The notes beneath the pieces are model-generated. The model saw only the letters and a list, made by a program, of their open reading frames with translations. It had not been told where the DNA came from and searched no databases. Below are positions 16,362 through 24,031 of a stretch of 39,211 nt of DNA, in pieces. Within the stretch, counting starts at the first letter, position 1. Each line of letters starts with the position of its first letter. The stretch comes from Kitasatospora humi (GTDB taxonomy: Bacteria; Actinomycetota; Actinomycetes; Streptomycetales; Streptomycetaceae): assembly GCF_020907985.1 (NCBI RefSeq), contig NZ_JAJJPA010000060.1, positions 1 through 39,211 on the forward strand, read 5' to 3'. The position numbers were made by a program, and so were the translations under genes.

Positions 16362-17723
16362 TCACTCGGCGAGGGCGCCCATCGGATCCCAGGCGGGGAG
16401 GACGATCGGCGGCTGGTCGAGGGCGGAGGCCAGCTCCGGCGGCAGCGCGGAGCGCCGGACCGCTATCTCGAAGACGTGCTCGCCGAACCACGAGTCGTTC
16501 ATGGTCCAGAAGCCCTTGTCGGCCTTCTCCTCGCCCCAGCTGTTCTCCACCCGCCAGCGCCGCGGCCTCCCGTCCACCACGTCGACGCCGGTGAAGAGCA
16601 TCGCGTGGGTCATCCGAGTGTCGTGGTGCAGCAGCCGGTCGGCCTTGTCCATGGTGAAGGGGGCGTCGTAGACCGCCGCGTAGTCGAAGAGCCCGGCGTC
16701 CCACACGCCGACGTCCGCGCGCATCATCTTCGCCACGTCGCAGCCGAACCACACCGGCTCACCGCCGACGACCGCGTCCATCGCCAGCCGCTTCAGCAGC
16801 TCCATCCGGGCGTTGAGATAGACCACCGGCGGGGCGTCCACGACATTGCCCAGGTACTCGACCGTGAAGGTGCGGCCGACCGGGCTCGACTCCCTCGGGT
16901 CGTGCACCAGGCAGACGTAGTCGTCCAGCGGGAGTTGCACGTAGGAGGCGGCGAACTCCGCCGGGGTGAGCCAGCCGTCCCGGTGGAACACCTTGGCCTC
17001 GTCCTGCCACTGCCAGAGGAACCGCCGCGGTGGCGTACCGAGGTGGATGCTGAGCACCCGGTGGACGGCGCCCAGCACCTCGCGCTTGAACTCCCGCTGC
17101 GCTCCGACTCCTTGGGCGGCATGCCGCCGGAGATCACGGGCGCCCTGGCGGAGCAGGGTCTTCAGGGCTCGGTTCATCGCCCGGGTCGCCGAGGAACTGT
17201 CGGTCTCGGGCATGGCCGACTTGGGCACCAGACCGTGCTTGGCGACCAGCGCCACGAACATGTTCCACTGCCCGCCGTCACCGATCGGGTCCGCCAGCAG
17301 GTGCGCCACCGTGCGGTCGTCCACATCCCGGTCCGAGGTGTCGATGACCGCCTCGAGGAAGTAGTTCGCCCGCTCGAACTTGTCCCACCAGAGCAGGTAG
17401 TTCTGGGAGAACTCGAAGTCCTTCACGCCCAGCTTCCGGGCGGCGCCGACCCGGAGCAGGTTGAGCCCCGCGAACATCCAACAGCGGCCGCTCTGCTTCT
17501 GGTTGGTGGCCTTCCAGTCGTCCAGCTGGTGGGAGACCGAGTGGTCGATGCCGGTGAGGATCCGCCGGTCCAGGGCGACATCGTCCACCGGCGACTGGGT
17601 GACCGCGTTCTGCATCAGCCGGTTCGCCGGACGATCGGAGAACTCCTTCTCGAAGAGGTCGAGTTGGTCCGGCGTCAAGCTGCCTCCCGTGGCCTGGCGG
17701 TCGCGGTCGCTTCCCTTGGTCAC
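16362..17723 (-). CDS. pepC: C1-family aminopeptidase (PepC / bleomycin hydrolase)
   Basis: A 453-residue cysteine aminopeptidase, complete. The triad is visible: Cys81 in NQKQSGRCWMFAGLNLLR, His373 in RMTHAMLFTGV and Asn394 in VENSWGE. Bleomycin hydrolases form cytosolic hexameric barrels that trim N-terminal residues and can inactivate bleomycin-type drugs. GTG 17723 follows GGGAGG at 9 bases. The C-terminal tail (DPMGALAE) fits the self-compartmentalised design in which the C-terminus lies in the active cleft. It is convergent with the cupin gene, with 70 bases between. Confidence 0.94.
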   Translation of the reverse strand: MTKGSDRDRQATGGSLTPDQLDLFEKEFSDRPANRLMQNAVTQSPVDDVALDRRILTGIDHSVSHQLDDWKATNQKQSGRCWMFAGLNLLRVGAARKLGVKDFEFSQNYLLWWDKFERANYFLEAVIDTSDRDVDDRTVAHLLADPIGDGGQWNMFVALVAKHGLVPKSAMPETDSSSATRAMNRALKTLLRQGARDLRRHAAQGVGAQREFKREVLGAVHRVLSIHLGTPPRRFLWQWQDEAKVFHRDGWLTPAEFAASYVQLPLDDYVCLVHDPRESSPVGRTFTVEYLGNVVDAPPVVYLNARMELLKRLAMDAVVGGEPVWFGCDVAKMMRADVGVWDAGLFDYAAVYDAPFTMDKADRLLHHDTRMTHAMLFTGVDVVDGRPRRWRVENSWGEEKADKGFWTMNDSWFGEHVFEIAVRRSALPPELASALDQPPIVLPAWDPMGALAE

Positions 17724-17870
17724 AGCCAGCTGCCTCCCATTCCCAGCGGGTTAAGAGCAGTGCTTCCCCACCGTCGCACGCCGTTCAGCCGGAGTCAACG
17801 GAGCCCGTCGCGGTCGGCGAACGCGGCACCGAGTCCGGCCGGGAGCCGACGACCCCAGGCACCCGGCGCG

Positions 17871-18833
17871 TCAATGAGGGAACATCCGGGGCGGGCGCCG
17901 GCCGGGCAGGCTGTCGCGGAACTCCTCGATGGCCGAACTGACCTGGCGCATCAGGTGGGTCTCCTCGATCCGTCGAAGGTAGAGGTTGCGGGCAGCCAGG
18001 GCTTCGACGGTCACGGTGAAGTAGAGCGTCATCAACGGGTTGACGAAGAGTTCGCTGTTCCTGGTGCGATCGGTGAAGCGGACATCGCCGAACCGGCCTT
18101 CGAGCGCGGCCGCCACGGAACCGTGGACGATGCTGGGGTGCTCGGGGAACGCGTCTCGGGCGTGCTCGACGGCGTCCAGGTAGAGCCTGCCCTCGCGAGA
18201 GTCCCGGGGGAGGGAGAAGGCGCCGAGGTAGCCTCCCGCGCGGTCCAGTGCCGCGAGGTTCTCCAGGACCAGGGTGTGACTGACGCCGTGGTAGGCATCG
18301 ACACCGAACCCCAGGCACGCGACCAGCCGTTCCGGGATGCCGGGCAGTCCGGCCACGGCGGCGAGGCTGGCCATGTCCTCCTCAGGGGTGCCGAGCCCGG
18401 CCTCGTCGCCGCGCATCAGGATGTCCGTGCCGCCGTCCACCAGCAGGATCGCGTCGATTCCGAGGTGCGAGGTGAGCGCTCGGTACGCCTTCCGCAGCGG
18501 GCGTACCCCGACGGAGGCGAAGGCCCAGACGGTTTCGGGCATGCGGTGGAGGCGCAGCCAGCGAGCCAGGGTGCGCTCGGGGAAGTACCGTTCGGCGGAC
18601 CGGGTGTCGGGGGTGATCCGGGCGACCTCAGGCTCCAGCCAGACCTCGGCGTCGAGGCCGTAGAGGTGGCTGAAGGACAGGTTGGCCAGGTGCACCTCCT
18701 TGCCCGCGGCGCGCAGCGCCAGCGCGATCGGCAGTCCGGCGTAGATGTCGAATCCGCCGCCGGCACCGGCGATGAGGATCCGGTCGGCTGCCTTCAGGCG
18801 GGTGAGCAGCGGCGGTTCGAAGAGCGTGGGCAT
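17871..18833 (-). CDS. DUF1152 family protein
   Basis: A 320-residue protein of the DUF1152 family, normal length. It has a Rossmann-like N-terminus (ILIAGAGGGFDIYAGLPIALAL, near residues 18-38) and ILLVDGGTDILMRGDE near the middle, both typical. Many bacterial homologues are annotated only by this domain; function is unknown. ATG 18833 has no strong ribosome-binding site (GGCGG at 12 bases), and the larger reverse frame extending past it is not coding. A 147-base gap separates it from pepC, co-directional. Confidence 0.82.
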   Translation of the reverse strand: MPTLFEPPLLTRLKAADRILIAGAGGGFDIYAGLPIALALRAAGKEVHLANLSFSHLYGLDAEVWLEPEVARITPDTRSAERYFPERTLARWLRLHRMPETVWAFASVGVRPLRKAYRALTSHLGIDAILLVDGGTDILMRGDEAGLGTPEEDMASLAAVAGLPGIPERLVACLGFGVDAYHGVSHTLVLENLAALDRAGGYLGAFSLPRDSREGRLYLDAVEHARDAFPEHPSIVHGSVAAALEGRFGDVRFTDRTRNSELFVNPLMTLYFTVTVEALAARNLYLRRIEETHLMRQVSSAIEEFRDSLPGRRPPRMFPH

Positions 18834-19150
18834 CCGGGCAAGGTACCGCCGCAGCGCTGTGGCGTCACCCGCACAGCAGGGGCCGTGCCGTGCGGGGCCG
18901 GGGCGGGGGTGGGCCGGGGCGATGACGGGTCGGTGCCGCGCGGGCGCCGGGGCCGTGACCCCGGTCGGACTCATGTGTGACGGAGGTGGGTGACCCGTGG
19001 AGGTTCCATGTCGACGTGGTTGCCCTCGATGGATGGGGGCAACCGGTCGCACGTCACCGATTCCGTGGATCGTCCTGCCAATGGATGTAGCTGACGATCG
19101 ATCAGTAGAGCTCGGCGCCGGGTGCGGGGCGGAAGGGGAAGGAGTACCGG
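18834..19150. other. 317-base divergent region between DUF1152 and MscS
   Basis: No gene is recognised. It contains an inverted repeat with 7-base arms GTTGCCC (19019-19025) and GGGCAAC (19037-19043), not followed by a T run. The promoters of both neighbouring genes should lie here, but no strong hexamers are visible. Confidence 0.45.
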
Positions 19151-20323
19151 GTGGACCAGTGGGCCTGTCTGCGGATGCTTGCCGTCGCCGCCCTCGCGGT
19201 GGCGGTGGCCTGGACTGCCGACCGGCTGGTGGTGTTCGCCGTGCGGCGCTTGCCGCTGCGCGGCGAGCACGCGTCGTTCTCGCTCGTCCGGCAGTGCCGG
19301 GCACCGGTGCTCGCCGCGTTCACCTCGGCCCTGTCCCTCGCGGCCGTGCCGTCCGTCGGCCTCGCCCCCGGGGCGCGCGGCAGCGTGCGGCACCTGCTGG
19401 TGCTGACGACCATCGCGAGCTGCGCCTGGCTGGCCGGCCGGCTCGTGGCGCTGGTGATCGAGACCAGCGTGCGGGTGACCGTCCGGCGCCGCGACCCCGC
19501 ACGGGCGCGCCGGACCCGGACGCAGGCGGGGCTGCTGCGCCGGGTCTGCCAGGTGCTGATCGCGCTGGTGGCGCTCGGCGCGATGCTGATGACCTATCCG
19601 GAGGTGCGGGCGCTCGGCACCAGCCTGCTGGCCTCCGCCGGGCTGGTGGGCGTGGCGGCCGGGGTGGCCGCCCAGAGCACCCTCGCCAACCTGTTCGCCG
19701 GCCTCCAGCTGGCCTACAGCGACATGGCGCGGATCGGCGATGTGGTGGTGGTCTCCGGGGAGTGGGGGACGGTGGAGGAGATCACGCTGACCTATGTGGT
19801 GATCGCCACCTGGGACCAGCGGCGGATCGTCATGCCGGTCTCGTACTTCACCAGCCGGCCGTTCGAGAACTGGTCCCGCCGCGATCCCGGCATCACCGGT
19901 ACCGCCCTGCTGCACCTGGACCACAGCGCGCCGGTCGACGATCTGCGCGGTGAGTTCGAGGAGTTCCTGGAGGGGAACAAGCTCTGGGACGGCCGCGGCA
20001 AGGCGTTCCAGGTGGTGGACACAACGCCGACGACCATCGTGGTGCGGGCGCTGATGACCGCCCGTGACGGCGGCGACGCCTTCGAGCTGCGCTGCCAGGT
20101 CCGGGAGCGGATGATCACCTATCTGCGCGAGCACCATCCGCAGGCGCTGCCGCGAGTCCCGGTCGGTACGGCACCCGGCGTCGGCCCGGTCGGTACGGCA
20201 CCCGGCGTCGGCCCGGCCGGTACGGCACCCGGCGTCGGCCCGGCGGGGCCGGTCGATGCGGCGCCCCCGGTCGAACAGCAGGGCGCGTCCGGCGGGTCCG
20301 GCGGCCACCCCGGCGGCAGCTGA
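19151..20323 (+). CDS. MscS-type small-conductance mechanosensitive channel
   Basis: A 390-residue membrane protein. Four to five hydrophobic helices fill residues ~5-175; the pore helix and signature read SLLASAGLVGVAAGVAAQ then LANLFAGLQLAYSDMARIG, followed by the beta-domain VVSGEWGTVEEITL and the cytoplasmic alpha/beta region. The channel opens under membrane tension to release solutes during hypo-osmotic shock. The last ~45 residues are low-complexity and include three copies of GTAPGVGP(V/A), encoded by a 27-base tandem repeat. GTG 19151 follows GGAG by 7 bases. With the nearby osmolyte-like operon it fits an osmotic-stress neighbourhood. Confidence 0.92.
   Translation: MDQWACLRMLAVAALAVAVAWTADRLVVFAVRRLPLRGEHASFSLVRQCRAPVLAAFTSALSLAAVPSVGLAPGARGSVRHLLVLTTIASCAWLAGRLVALVIETSVRVTVRRRDPARARRTRTQAGLLRRVCQVLIALVALGAMLMTYPEVRALGTSLLASAGLVGVAAGVAAQSTLANLFAGLQLAYSDMARIGDVVVVSGEWGTVEEITLTYVVIATWDQRRIVMPVSYFTSRPFENWSRRDPGITGTALLHLDHSAPVDDLRGEFEEFLEGNKLWDGRGKAFQVVDTTPTTIVVRALMTARDGGDAFELRCQVRERMITYLREHHPQALPRVPVGTAPGVGPVGTAPGVGPAGTAPGVGPAGPVDAAPPVEQQGASGGSGGHPGGS
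20164..20244. repeat. 27-base tandem repeat, three copies, inside the MscS gene
   Basis: Units at 20164-20190, 20191-20217 and 20218-20244 are nearly identical; a single T/C change alters one residue. Each encodes nine residues (GTAPGVGPV or GTAPGVGPA) in the C-terminal tail. The in-frame period means copy number can change without frameshift. Confidence 0.93.
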
Positions 20324-20527
20324 ACCCCGCCCCGTCCCGCCCGCCTCGAAGGCCGGTCGCTGCCCAGCCAAGCGGTCGGCGTGCCCCGAGCGCCCCTGGT
20401 CCACCTCGACGGTTCGCGTGGCCACCACAGGGAGGGTGTGCCGTGCGGACCTGCGGCAATCGCGTCAGGGCCGCCGCCTACCGAGCCCGGACCGGCGCCA
20501 AGACCGACCGCACTGCCCATCACCCCC

Positions 20528-20558
20528 TTGACTGGTGACGCACATGAGAGTGACACTC
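20528..20558 (+). promoter_or_regulatory. candidate promoter and palindromic operator of the ohr gene
   Basis: TTGACT (20528-20533) and TGACAC (20551-20556) with a 17-base spacer resemble -35 and -10 elements. The -10 is overlapped by a perfect palindrome GAGTG-A-CACTC (20548-20558), a likely regulator site. It does not look like the AT-rich site usual for OhrR proteins. Confidence 0.45.
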
Positions 20559-20620
20559 GTAACCGTTCAAAGCGGTGACTCGACTGGGTCGCCGGCCGAC
20601 ACAGGTGAGGGGGACGGGCG

Positions 20621-21052
20621 ATGGCAGTCAGCTACACCGGCGTGGTCACGGTGACCGGAGAAGGCCGCAACGGAGGTCAGGTCGCCGCCGACGACGGGCT
20701 TCTCACCACGTCGCTCGCCATCCCCAAGGAGCTGGGCGGGGCCGGCGGAGCCACCAATCCCGAGCAGTTGTTCGCCGCCGGCTGGGGCGCCTGCTTCCTG
20801 GGCGCCGTCCGCCGGGCCGCCGCCCAGCGCAGGGTCGCCCTGACGAGCACCGCCGTCACCGTGGAGGTGACGCTGAACGGCGGCGACGACGGAGTCTTCG
20901 GCCTCGGCGCCGTTCTCAACCTCGAACTCGGCGGCGTCGACCAGGAAACCGCCACCGAGCTGGCCGAGGCAGCGCACCAGCTCTGCCCCTACTCCAAGGC
21001 CACGCGGGGGAACATTCCGGTCACCGTCAACGCTGTCGCGGTATCGGTCTGA
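20621..21052 (+). CDS. ohr: Ohr/OsmC-family organic hydroperoxide reductase
   Basis: A 143-residue Ohr protein of normal length. The two redox cysteines are present: GWGACFLGAV (about residue 59) and LCPYSKATRGN (about 126), and the LTTSLAIPKELGG motif is typical of Ohr. It detoxifies organic peroxides in the cytoplasm with a thiol partner. ATG 20621 has GAGGGGG upstream. It is followed 21 bases later by a 65-residue ORF and a strong terminator, so the two form a unit. No OhrR-type MarR gene is next to it. Confidence 0.95.
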   Translation: MAVSYTGVVTVTGEGRNGGQVAADDGLLTTSLAIPKELGGAGGATNPEQLFAAGWGACFLGAVRRAAAQRRVALTSTAVTVEVTLNGGDDGVFGLGAVLNLELGGVDQETATELAEAAHQLCPYSKATRGNIPVTVNAVAVSV

Positions 21053-21073
21053 GAGAACCGGAGGTGGCGGACC

Positions 21074-21271
21074 ATGGCAACGAAGCACGCACCCGCACTG
21101 GATGCCGTCGTCGAGGCCGGGCGTGAGCGCTTTCGCACGCTGCCCGAGCGCGTCCGCTTCGAGGACATGACCGAGACGAAGGACGTGTCGGCGGTCAGCG
21201 GGCCGGACGCGTACGACCCGGAGAAGGCATGGATGTTCTACTCGTGCCTCGCCCTGGACTTGGGGCTCTGA
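21074..21271 (+). CDS. 65-residue protein of unknown function downstream of ohr
   Basis: ATG 21074 has a GGAGG ribosome-binding site 9 bases upstream, starts 21 bases after the ohr stop, and is followed directly by a strong hairpin terminator; third-position GC is high. The protein is acidic towards the C-terminus (DPEKAWMFYSCLALDLGL) and has one Cys in YSC. No family recognised. Co-transcription with ohr suggests a role in peroxide stress, which is inference only. Confidence 0.75.
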   Translation: MATKHAPALDAVVEAGRERFRTLPERVRFEDMTETKDVSAVSGPDAYDPEKAWMFYSCLALDLGL

Positions 21272-21278
21272 CCTGACA

Positions 21279-21328
21279 GGCTGCCCGGGCCCCGCCGGTT
21301 TTTCCTTGCCGGCGGGGCCCGGGCAGCC
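21279..21328 (+). terminator. perfect 20-base-pair hairpin terminator
   Basis: Arms at 21279-21298 and 21309-21328 are perfectly complementary over 20 bases (core GCCCGGGCCCCGCC), with a 10-base loop TTTTTCCTTG. No T run follows, as is common for streptomycete terminators. It ends the ohr transcript and, being symmetric, could also block transcription from the right. Confidence 0.93.
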
Positions 21329-21531
21329 CTGCGGCCGAGCGGGACGTCGCCGACATCTCCACCCTGCGCCCGGTCTGGGTGCTCCTCGGCCCGGCGCAGC
21401 TCCGCGTCGAACAGCTCGGTGAACGGCGGGGGCTGCCGAAGGGCTCCCCGGCAGGATCGGGGAATCCGGCCATCGGAGGCCCTGCGTTCGCAGAAGCGCC
21501 CGTGCGCTCCGCAGCTCGCCCCGCGCCGTGG

Positions 21532-22026
21532 TCAGCGCCCGGGCGGGGCCAGGTACCGTCGGCCGGGTATCTGCTCGAAGATCAGATTGGTACGGGTCTG
21601 CGCCACCGCCGGGTGGGTGGTGAGGTTGTCGACGACGAAGTCGCGCAACGCCTCGGGGCCGGCGACGCCGACGTGCAGCAGGTAGTCGTCGGAGCCCGCC
21701 ATGTGGAACACCGCCAGCACGCCCGGCAGGTCGGGGGCCGTGCTGCGGAAGCTCGCGACCTGCTCGCGGGTGTGGGCCCGCAGTCGGACCGAGATCATCG
21801 CCTGGAGCGGCAGCCCGATCGCGGCGGGGTCGACCTCGGCCCGGAACCCTCGGATGATCCCGCGCTCCTGCAGCGAGCGGGTCCGGGCCAGGCAGGTCGA
21901 AGGAGCGATGCCCACCGCCTCCGCGAGGGCGTTGTTCGCCAGCCTGGCGTTGTCGGCCAGGGCGCGGATGATCGCCCGGTCGATGTCATCGATGGAAGCA
22001 CCGCGGGCCTGCGGATTATTCGGCAT
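21532..22026 (-). CDS. Lrp/AsnC-family transcriptional regulator
   Basis: A 164-residue Lrp/AsnC protein. The N-terminal winged HTH (IDDIDRAIIRALADNARL, then ALAEAVGIAPSTCLARTRSL) is followed by a RAM domain (MISVRLRAHTREQVASF, VLAVFHMAGSDDYLLHVG). Such proteins bind amino acids and control metabolic genes. ATG 22026 or 22035 are possible starts; the family's usual length favours the region near 22026. It is divergent from the PLP decarboxylase, so it probably controls that gene through the intergenic palindrome. Confidence 0.88.
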   Translation of the reverse strand: MPNNPQARGASIDDIDRAIIRALADNARLANNALAEAVGIAPSTCLARTRSLQERGIIRGFRAEVDPAAIGLPLQAMISVRLRAHTREQVASFRSTAPDLPGVLAVFHMAGSDDYLLHVGVAGPEALRDFVVDNLTTHPAVAQTRTNLIFEQIPGRRYLAPPGR

Positions 22027-22079
22027 GCTCCCCATGATCGCCGTCGCTGCCGTCGATCTGCAAACCATGTCGCCCATCA

Positions 22080-22096
22080 GCCGAATTTCGTTCGGC
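22080..22096. promoter_or_regulatory. palindrome GCCGAA-TTTCG-TTCGGC, candidate Lrp operator
   Basis: A perfect inverted repeat with 6-base arms and an AT-rich centre lies in the divergent promoter region between the Lrp regulator and the decarboxylase. TTCGGCATG recurs at about 22018-22026, as expected for multiple Lrp contacts. The Lrp assignment rests on position only. Confidence 0.5.
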
Positions 22097-22203
22097 ATGG
22101 CTTCCATCAATCATCGAAAGGTTCCATCCTGGGCCCGCGAGTGGCCAGCGCCGCCACCGTTCCCCGCCCGGCGGACCGGCCGGCCAGCGACCCCGGAGCA
22201 TCC

Positions 22204-23901
22204 GTGTCCATCAGCTCGATCCCGCTCGACATCTTCGCCGCCGCGCCCGACGCCGACCCCCGGCCCGCCGCGGACCCCGGCCCCGAGCTGGACCACCGGG
22301 ACTTCGAGCTTCCCGCGAGCGGCTTGGACGACGCCCGCCGACTGCAGGTCCTCGACACGGTCGACGAGTACCTGACCAGGAAGCGCCGGCACCTGGTCGG
22401 CTACCAGGCCACCCAGGACATGCAGGGCTGCGCGCTGGACCTGGCCCGCTTCATGCCGAACAACATCAACAACCTCGGCGACCCGTTCCAGAGCGGCGGG
22501 TACAAGCCGAACACCAAGGTCGTCGAGCGCGCGGTGCTCGACTACTACGCCGAGCTCTGGCACGCCAACGGCCCGCACGACCCCGCCGACCCGGAGTCGT
22601 ACTGGGGCTACATGCTGTCCATGGGTTCGACCGAGGGCAACATGTACGCGCTGTGGAACGCCCGGGACTACCTGAGCGGCAAGGCGCTGATCCAGCCGCC
22701 GACACCCCCGTTCGAGGCGCTGCGCTACGTCAAGGCCAGGCCAGACCGGCACAACCCGAACGCCCACCGCCCGGTGGCCTTCTACTCCGAGGACACCCAC
22801 TACTCCTTCGCCAAGGCGGTCCGGGTGCTCGGCGTCGAGACCTTCCACGCCGTCGGCTGGGAGCTGTACCCGGACGAGTGCCCGCTGGTGGACCCGGCCA
22901 CCGGACGCCGCGAATGGCCCACCGAGGTGCCCTCCAGCCCCGGTCCCTCGGGCCGCTCCTGGGACGGGCCGGGCGAGATCGACGTGGACTCCCTCGCGGT
23001 GCTGGTCGAGTTCTTCGCCGCGAAGGGCCACCCGATCTTCGTCAACCTCAACCTCGGCAGCACCTTCAAGGGCGCCCATGACGATGTCCGGGCAGTCTGC
23101 GAGCGGCTGCTGCCGATCTTCGAGGAGCACGGCCTGGTCCAGCGCGAGGTGGTCTACGGCACGGACCGCCGGACCGGCGAGCCGCTGGTCGACCTGCGCC
23201 GGGGCTTCTGGATCCACGTGGACGGCGCACTCGGTGCCGGCTACGCACCGTTCATGCGGATGGCCTCCCAGGACCCGGAGGCCTACGGCTGGACCCCCGA
23301 AGTGGCGCTGCCCGAATACGACTTCGGACTCACCTTGCCCACCCGGGAGTTCGGTGACGTCGACATGGTCTCCTCGATCGCGATGAGCGGCCACAAGTGG
23401 CCCGGCGCACCGTGGCCCTGCGGCATCTACATGACGAAGGTCAAGTACCAGATCTCGCCGCCGTCCCAGCCGGAGTACATAGGCGCCCCGGACACCACCT
23501 TCGCCGGATCCCGCAACGGCTTCTCCCCGCTGGTCATTTGGGACCACCTGTCCCGGCACTCCTACCGGGACCAGGTGGACCGGATCCGGAACGCCCAGGC
23601 GCTGGCCGGCTACCTGGAGCGGCGACTGCAGGCCATGGAGCGGGAGTTGGGCGTCGAGCTCTGGCCGGCCCGCACCCCGGGCGCGGTCACCGTGCGGTTC
23701 CGCAAGCCCAGTGCGGAGCTGGTGGCGAAGTGGTCGCTGTCCTCCCAGGACGTACTGATGACCCCGGGCGACGAGTCGACCCGGCGCAGCTATGTGCACG
23801 TCTTCCTGATGCCCTCGGTCGACCGGGCCAAGCTGGACGCCCTGCTGACGGAACTCGCCGAGGACCCGGCCATCCGTGGCCTGCCCGCCCGGTCGGCCTG
23901 A
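22204..23901 (+). CDS. PLP-dependent (group II) amino acid decarboxylase
   Basis: A 565-residue cytoplasmic decarboxylase. The PLP-binding Lys is in MSGHKWPGAPWPCG (Lys about 398), and MLSMGSTEGNMYALWNARDYL resembles histidine decarboxylase-type enzymes rather than the larger glutamate decarboxylases; HVDGALGAG holds the Asp that contacts the cofactor ring nitrogen. Substrate is not fixed: histidine or another amino acid. GTG 22204 follows GGAG by 5 bases. The divergent Lrp gene, an amino-acid-sensing regulator, suggests substrate induction. Confidence 0.86.
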   Translation: MSISSIPLDIFAAAPDADPRPAADPGPELDHRDFELPASGLDDARRLQVLDTVDEYLTRKRRHLVGYQATQDMQGCALDLARFMPNNINNLGDPFQSGGYKPNTKVVERAVLDYYAELWHANGPHDPADPESYWGYMLSMGSTEGNMYALWNARDYLSGKALIQPPTPPFEALRYVKARPDRHNPNAHRPVAFYSEDTHYSFAKAVRVLGVETFHAVGWELYPDECPLVDPATGRREWPTEVPSSPGPSGRSWDGPGEIDVDSLAVLVEFFAAKGHPIFVNLNLGSTFKGAHDDVRAVCERLLPIFEEHGLVQREVVYGTDRRTGEPLVDLRRGFWIHVDGALGAGYAPFMRMASQDPEAYGWTPEVALPEYDFGLTLPTREFGDVDMVSSIAMSGHKWPGAPWPCGIYMTKVKYQISPPSQPEYIGAPDTTFAGSRNGFSPLVIWDHLSRHSYRDQVDRIRNAQALAGYLERRLQAMERELGVELWPARTPGAVTVRFRKPSAELVAKWSLSSQDVLMTPGDESTRRSYVHVFLMPSVDRAKLDALLTELAEDPAIRGLPARSA

Positions 23902-24031
23902 CGGCCCGTCGCCGGCGGCGTGAGGGGCCGGGCTTCGGAAGCGGCGGTTGCGGGAATCCGTCCGGAGGCGGTGCCACGCCGAACGGCGGCCCGCCACCCC
24001 CAAGTCCGTTGCACCGTGAGGAGATCAGCCC

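Noticed and set aside
18971..20428. Long reverse frame opposite the MscS gene
   Set aside because: It is the antisense shadow of MscS; its repeats mirror the 27-base repeat on the coding strand.
21334..21450. Forward frame with good codon use encoding ERDVADISTLRPVW and VLLGPAQLRVEQLGERRGL
   Set aside because: No start codon with ribosome-binding site, no family recognised, and it fades after about 40 codons beyond the terminator; it might be a gene remnant but cannot be supported.
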